From Glaciecola amylolytica (GTDB taxonomy: Bacteria; Bacteroidota; Bacteroidia; Flavobacteriales_D; Crocinitomicaceae): a stretch of 64,000 bases of DNA. The DNA lies in NCBI GenBank assembly GCA_003856375.1, contig CP034120.1, positions 2,852,001 through 2,916,000 on the forward strand. The letters run 5' to 3'. Below are positions 60,306 through 64,000 of this stretch, piece by piece. Positions within the stretch are counted from its first letter, which is position 1; each line of letters opens with the position of its first letter. A program made the position numbers and the translations under genes. Below the pieces are notes generated by a model that was given only the letters and a program-made list of their open reading frames with translations, was not told where the DNA came from and did no database searches.

Positions 60306-60313
60306 CGAATATA
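60306..60313 (-). promoter_or_regulatory. -7 promoter element (TATATTCG)
   Basis: Minus-strand TATATTCG fits the TAnnTTCG variant, 17 bases before the kinase GTG start. Confidence 0.45.
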
Positions 60314-60332
60314 CCAACATTTTTGAAAAAAA

Positions 60333-60365
60333 TTGACGGATATTCAGATAAGCTGTATACATTTG
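60333..60365 (+). promoter_or_regulatory. Promoter (-33 TTG, -7 TACATTTG)
   Basis: TTG at 60333-60335 and TACATTTG at 60358-60365 are 22 bases apart. It drives the gene at 60382. Confidence 0.5.
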
Positions 60366-60381
60366 GGGCAAAATACGATTC

Positions 60382-61083
60382 ATGCCTATTCAAAAGACGA
60401 TACTGCATTCAGTCTTACTTGTTACTATGTTGTTACTCTCCAATTTTGTTGATGCGCAACCCTTCGCTTTTACTAACCGGAAACCCTATTCGTGGATGAT
60501 TGGTATCAGCTGGACTGCAGTAGAAGATGACGGACGTGGATTATGTCAGCCTTTTGATGTGAATCAATCGTGGAATTACGAGTATTTCCCTACCCGTCTT
60601 TTTGTCGACAAGTATTTCAAGTACGGACTCAGCGCTGAATTTTCGGGTGCTTTCGTAACTTACCGTGCAGGAAAATTAATCAATGATTCCATCAATCGTT
60701 CAGGAGTATTCTTAGCTCTTGATCTGAATTGCAAATACAGTTTTTATCCCTTAATCACTCCGAAATGGCTGGATCCTTATGTTTCATTGGGAATCGGGAT
60801 GACACAACGAACAGCTATGCCGGGCGTAAGTGCTCTTACCGGAAATGTTGGTTTGGGAGTGAATTTATTTTTCTTCCGTGGATTAGGATTTCAGTTTCAA
60901 ACATCCGGAAAATTCGCCTTTACCGGCGGTGCTTTAGCCGGAGGAAATTATTTACAGCACAACATAGGCCTTGTTTACAGGTTCAATTCAGGCAACCGCG
61001 GAAGCGATAATTTCAACAAGAAACGCTACAAGTGGACTGGTAAAAAAGTGAAATTCAAAGGAGGAAATAAACGCGGAGGATAA
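60382..61083 (+). CDS. Outer-membrane beta-barrel-like secreted protein, 233 aa
   Basis: A signal peptide (ending VDAQ, residue ~26) is followed by alternating amphipathic strands (WMIGISWTAVEDDG, YGLSAEFSGAFVTYR, LDLNCKYSFYPL, DPYVSLGIGMTQRT, GLGVNLFFFRGLGFQFQTSG, HNIGLVYRFNSG). The tail is basic (YKWTGKKVKFKGG). This fits a small barrel of the porin/OmpW-like type. Exact family not assigned. Monocistronic. Confidence 0.7.
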   Translation: MPIQKTILHSVLLVTMLLLSNFVDAQPFAFTNRKPYSWMIGISWTAVEDDGRGLCQPFDVNQSWNYEYFPTRLFVDKYFKYGLSAEFSGAFVTYRAGKLINDSINRSGVFLALDLNCKYSFYPLITPKWLDPYVSLGIGMTQRTAMPGVSALTGNVGLGVNLFFFRGLGFQFQTSGKFAFTGGALAGGNYLQHNIGLVYRFNSGNRGSDNFNKKRYKWTGKKVKFKGGNKRGG

Positions 61084-61180
61084 TATTTTAGAGACAGCAC
61101 TTTAAGAGGGAATACAAAAGACTTGATTTGGATAAACCAAAACGGTCTTGTCTCCTGACTCTAAAAATCTCAAAGTCCAA

Positions 61181-62407
61181 TTATCCTTTCAAGCCCATCA
61201 TTAACAAGTCGATATCCTTATATTTCAAGTCGAAAACACGTCCCAGAACTTCGCTTACAAGAATTCCTTTGTAGATATAAACTCCGGAGCGGAAACCGTG
61301 ATCGTTGCGAATCAAATCCAAACAACCTCCGGACTCTCCCATATTCATCAAAATCGGTGAGAAGATGTTTGACAGAGCAAAAGATGCCGTACGCGGAACT
61401 CTTGATGCAATATTCGGAACACAGTAATGAACAACCCCGTGTTTCACGAAAGTCGGATTGTTGTGATTGGTCACACGTGAAGTCTCAAAACAACCGCCCT
61501 GATCAATACTCACATCTACGATTACAGAACCTTCTTTCATGTTTTCCACCATTTCCTCGGAAACAACACAAGGTGTTTTCCCCAATGGAGAACGAATAGC
61601 GCCAATTACGACATCTGCCCGCATGATCGACTTTGCCAGAACTTTCGGCTGCAATACAGAAGTATAAATACGCGAACCCAAATCGTTTTGAAGACGACGC
61701 AGACGCGATAAACTATTGTCAAAAACTTTAACGGAAGCTCCCAATCCCATTGCAGCACGGGTAGCGAATTCGCCAACGGTTCCTGCTCCCAAAACCACCA
61801 CTTCGGTAGGCTGAACACCTGCAATTCCACCCAGCATAATTCCTTTTCCTTCATTAAACGAAGACAGTAATTCGCCGGCAATCAAAATGGAAGTTGTTCC
61901 CGCAATTTCTCCCATGGTGCGAACCACCGGAAAAACTCCCTGCTCATCACGAATGTAATCCCAGGCAATTGCTGTTACTTTTTTGTCGATTAATTTCTGA
62001 AGAATGCTTTTGGGCTGAATGCTCAGCTGCAATGCGGAAATCAAGGTCTGATTCCCTCTCAACAAATCCACTTCTTCTTCCGAAGTGGGTGTAACTTTCA
62101 AGATAATATCACACTCAAAAATCTCTTTGTTGGAAGGACATAATTCAGCTCCTGCTTCGGAATATTCGCGGTCACTGAATTTACTTGACTCCCCTGCTCC
62201 TCTTTCAACACGGACATCATGACCATTTGCTACTAAAAACGAAACTGCTTCGGGAACCAATGCCACTCTTCGCTCCTGAAAACTCTGCTCTTTCGGAATT
62301 CCGATTAATAAGCGTCCTTTTTTCTTCGCAATTTCAAGCATTTCTTCCATCGGAAGAATGTTTCCTTCTTTCAACAGTTGTTTCAGTAATTCTGGGTCCT
62401 TTACCAT
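61181..62407 (-). CDS. Alanine dehydrogenase family protein, 408 aa
   Basis: The N-terminal domain contains IGIPKEQSFQERRVALVPEAV (alanine dehydrogenase/transhydrogenase signature). The NAD-binding domain has VVVLGAGTVGEFATRAAMGLGA with the GxGxxG motif. DVSIDQGGCFETSR and PNIASRVPRTASFALSNIFSPIL are the other family signatures. The enzyme would interconvert L-alanine and pyruvate with NAD+. The N-terminus is about 35 residues longer than the common 370-aa form. It precedes tsaE and porX in the usual order seen in Flavobacteria. Confidence 0.9.
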   Translation of the reverse strand: MVKDPELLKQLLKEGNILPMEEMLEIAKKKGRLLIGIPKEQSFQERRVALVPEAVSFLVANGHDVRVERGAGESSKFSDREYSEAGAELCPSNKEIFECDIILKVTPTSEEEVDLLRGNQTLISALQLSIQPKSILQKLIDKKVTAIAWDYIRDEQGVFPVVRTMGEIAGTTSILIAGELLSSFNEGKGIMLGGIAGVQPTEVVVLGAGTVGEFATRAAMGLGASVKVFDNSLSRLRRLQNDLGSRIYTSVLQPKVLAKSIMRADVVIGAIRSPLGKTPCVVSEEMVENMKEGSVIVDVSIDQGGCFETSRVTNHNNPTFVKHGVVHYCVPNIASRVPRTASFALSNIFSPILMNMGESGGCLDLIRNDHGFRSGVYIYKGILVSEVLGRVFDLKYKDIDLLMMGLKG

Positions 62408-62431
62408 AATTCGCGTCCGATTTTAGCCAAA

Positions 62432-62439
62432 CGAAGATA
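62432..62439 (-). promoter_or_regulatory. -7 promoter element (TATCTTCG) of the alanine dehydrogenase gene
   Basis: Minus-strand TATCTTCG matches the TAnnTTCG variant, about 25 bases before the ATG at 62407. Confidence 0.45.
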
Positions 62440-62578
62440 CGAAAAATATAGATATGAGAACAGAGGAAAAGAGGATGCTTTTTCAGGAATTTTTCGTTGA
62501 AAAATATATTGATAGGGATTTTCCAAAAACCCAAATTCCCAATTTCCCAATATTGGGACGAGGTTGAAAATCAAATGA

Positions 62579-62995
62579 TTAATCAATAGAAATTAATCGC
62601 TCCCCCATTTCATTCACCACAATCTTCACTTTCATCAAATCATCCGGCAATAGCGGTTCGATTATCTCTGCCCATTCCACCAAACAATAAGCTCCGGAAT
62701 AAAGCATTTCCTCCACACCTGCATCCATAGCCTCTTCCACCGAATTCAAGCGGTAAACATCGAAATGAAAGACTTCGCCATAATAGGCAGATTCATATGA
62801 ATTCACCAAAGAATAGGTCGGAGAACCTTCCGGATGTTCAATTCCCATTGCACGCAAAACAGCTGTAATGAGCGTCGTTTTTCCCGAGCCCATTTCAGCA
62901 TAAAATGCAAGTACTTTTCTGTTTCCCAATTGCTCGAGGAGTTCTTTTGCAACAAAGGGAATATCTTCTAAACTGTGGGCAATCAATTCTTTCAC
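62579..62995 (-). CDS. tsaE: tRNA threonylcarbamoyladenosine biosynthesis ATPase TsaE, 138 aa
   Basis: Walker A AEMGSGKTT is at residues 33-41. SPTYSLVNSYES, FHFDVYRLNS and CLVEWAEIIEPLLP are TsaE signatures; length is typical. TsaE is the ATPase of the t6A-forming complex (TsaB-TsaD-TsaE) that modifies A37 of ANN-decoding tRNAs. It overlaps the upstream porX gene by 4 bases (ATGA), hence a two-gene operon with translational coupling. Confidence 0.95.
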   Translation of the reverse strand: MKELIAHSLEDIPFVAKELLEQLGNRKVLAFYAEMGSGKTTLITAVLRAMGIEHPEGSPTYSLVNSYESAYYGEVFHFDVYRLNSVEEAMDAGVEEMLYSGAYCLVEWAEIIEPLLPDDLMKVKIVVNEMGERLISID

Positions 62996-64000
62996 TTCGA
63001 CTGTAAAATGATAAACGGAATCAATAATTCTTCCATCGAAATACCTCCATGCTGGAAAGTATCGTTGTAATAGTTCACGAAGTGATTGTAATTATTCGGA
63101 TATACGAAATAATCCTGCTCTCTGGTAAATACAAATTCGGCAGACAGGCTGGATTTCGGAAGTCCCACTTTATCCGGATGCTTCACCGTAAAAACTTCTT
63201 TTTCCTTATAGCTTAAATTGCGACCTGTTTTGTAACGCAGATTCGTATTGGTAGAACGGTCTCCTACAATTTTCACCGGATTCGTTACGCGAACAGTTCC
63301 GTGATCCGTTGTAACAACAACCTTTCCTCCTTTTTCAGCGATTTTCTTAAACATTTCCTGCAACGGAGAATGTTCAAACCAGGAAACAGTCAGAGAACGA
63401 TATGCCGCTTCATCAGCCGCCAATTCTTTGATCATATCCATTTCGGTTCTTGCATGTGAAAGCATATCGACAAAATTGTAGACAATTGCATTCAATTGGT
63501 TGTCCCAAAGTGTGTGAAACTGATCCACCAGTCTTTTTCCGGCATCGAGGTTCGTGATTTTATTGTAGGACCACTTCACATTTTTTCCGTTGCGCTTCAG
63601 ATTTCCTTCCAGAAAAGTTGCTTCGTGCATGTTTTTTCCTCCTTCATCTTCTTCGTTCAACCATTGATTCGGGAAACGTTTTTCAATCTCAGAAGGCATT
63701 AATCCTGCAAATAAAGCATTCCGCGCATAATGCGTTGCTGTAGGCAAAATCGAATACACCATTTCTTCCTTTTCAATCGTGAAATAATTGGAAATGATCG
63801 GTTTCAGAACCTGCCACTGATCGTAGCGTAAATTATCGATGACGATGAGGAAAACCCGTTCGTTCAACAAGGGAAAAACCTGTTCTTTCAACAAGTGATG
63901 CACCATATCCGGAGCTTCTTCCTGCCCGTTGAACCAATCTTCGTAGTTATTTTCGATGAAACGACAAAACAAATCATTTGCTTCTTTGCGCTGTGCATTC
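62992..64000 (-). CDS. porX: PorX, PglZ-domain T9SS regulator, C-terminal part (start outside window)
   Basis: The frame continues past base 64000, so the N-terminal receiver domain is not visible. The visible ~335 residues form the PglZ phosphodiesterase domain: FLIVIDNLRYDQW, ILPTATHYARNALFAG (catalytic Thr), NFVDMLSHAR and VVTTDHGTVRV carry its zinc-binding and catalytic residues, and the end is GGISMEELLIPFIILQSK. PorX with PorY and SigP controls T9SS genes in Porphyromonas and Flavobacterium. Its position next to tsaE and an alanine dehydrogenase gene fits the flavobacterial order (family knowledge). Confidence 0.9.
   Translation of the reverse strand, partial: NAQRKEANDLFCRFIENNYEDWFNGQEEAPDMVHHLLKEQVFPLLNERVFLIVIDNLRYDQWQVLKPIISNYFTIEKEEMVYSILPTATHYARNALFAGLMPSEIEKRFPNQWLNEEDEGGKNMHEATFLEGNLKRNGKNVKWSYNKITNLDAGKRLVDQFHTLWDNQLNAIVYNFVDMLSHARTEMDMIKELAADEAAYRSLTVSWFEHSPLQEMFKKIAEKGGKVVVTTDHGTVRVTNPVKIVGDRSTNTNLRYKTGRNLSYKEKEVFTVKHPDKVGLPKSSLSAEFVFTREQDYFVYPNNYNHFVNYYNDTFQHGGISMEELLIPFIILQSK

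Noticed and set aside
1-64000. Search for tRNA, rRNA, CRISPR array, insertion sequence or phage genes
   Set aside because: No cloverleaf-like run, spaced repeat array, transposase, integrase or phage structural motif was recognised by eye; the repeats found are of other kinds.

Overview
The window is chromosomal DNA of a member of the Bacteroidota, most likely a Flavobacteriales species close to Fluviicola/Crocinitomicaceae (inference). The signs are many type IX secretion system (T9SS) cargo proteins with type A or type B (CHU_C) C-terminal sorting domains, a PorP/SprF-like protein, the C-terminal PglZ half of PorX beside tsaE and an alanine dehydrogenase gene, DUF4421 and PorT-like barrels, and promoters of the TAnnTTTG type without Shine-Dalgarno sequences. 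I saw no phage, insertion sequence, CRISPR array, rRNA or tRNA.

Layout. 1-9 kb: two T9SS cargo genes, then a small operon of two lipoprotein-like precursor peptides ending in CPACGMG followed by a DUF692/MNIO enzyme (3196-4788), which looks like a RiPP locus of the chryseobasin type; then a P-loop ATPase, a WG-repeat protein, a methyltransferase and an S74-chaperone cargo protein. 9-18 kb: a Na+/H+ antiporter, a GH18-like protein, a dihydrofolate-reductase-like protein, a FISUMP/Big-repeat cargo protein and a secreted M28 peptidase. 18.3-22.2 kb: a Met/Cys-rich leader peptide with an intrinsic terminator in front of an EamA transporter and metN-metI-metQ; this looks like translation-coupled attenuation of a methionine uptake operon. 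22.2-25.1 kb: a duplicated small secreted six-cysteine peptide; the second copy is translationally coupled to a large lipoprotein and a CxxC lipoprotein. 25-28 kb: a SUKH-like protein, a DUF4421 barrel and a DUF6892-like protein.

28.5-47.2 kb is a surface-protein block: one Ig-like type A cargo, three tandem lipoprotein paralogs, four tandem 1000-1150-residue type B cargo paralogs, then (opposite strand) a minimal CHU_C protein coupled to PorP/SprF. Type B cargo is known to depend on PorP/SprF-like proteins, so these probably form one functional unit (inference).

47-64 kb is mainly housekeeping: TerC-type exporter, uvrB, comB, a zinc-dependent phospholipase C-like enzyme, SlyD, a PorT-like barrel, an alpha/beta hydrolase, a NatA/NatB-type ABC exporter, an Upf1-like helicase, a sensor histidine kinase, alanine dehydrogenase, tsaE and partial porX.

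The most interesting items are the MNIO peptide operon, the leader-peptide attenuator of the methionine operon, the duplicated Cys-rich peptide/lipoprotein operon with its shared TTAACCGTTAAA element, and a 16-bp palindrome shared upstream of two unlinked T9SS cargo genes. No database search was possible; family names rest on motifs recognised by eye.
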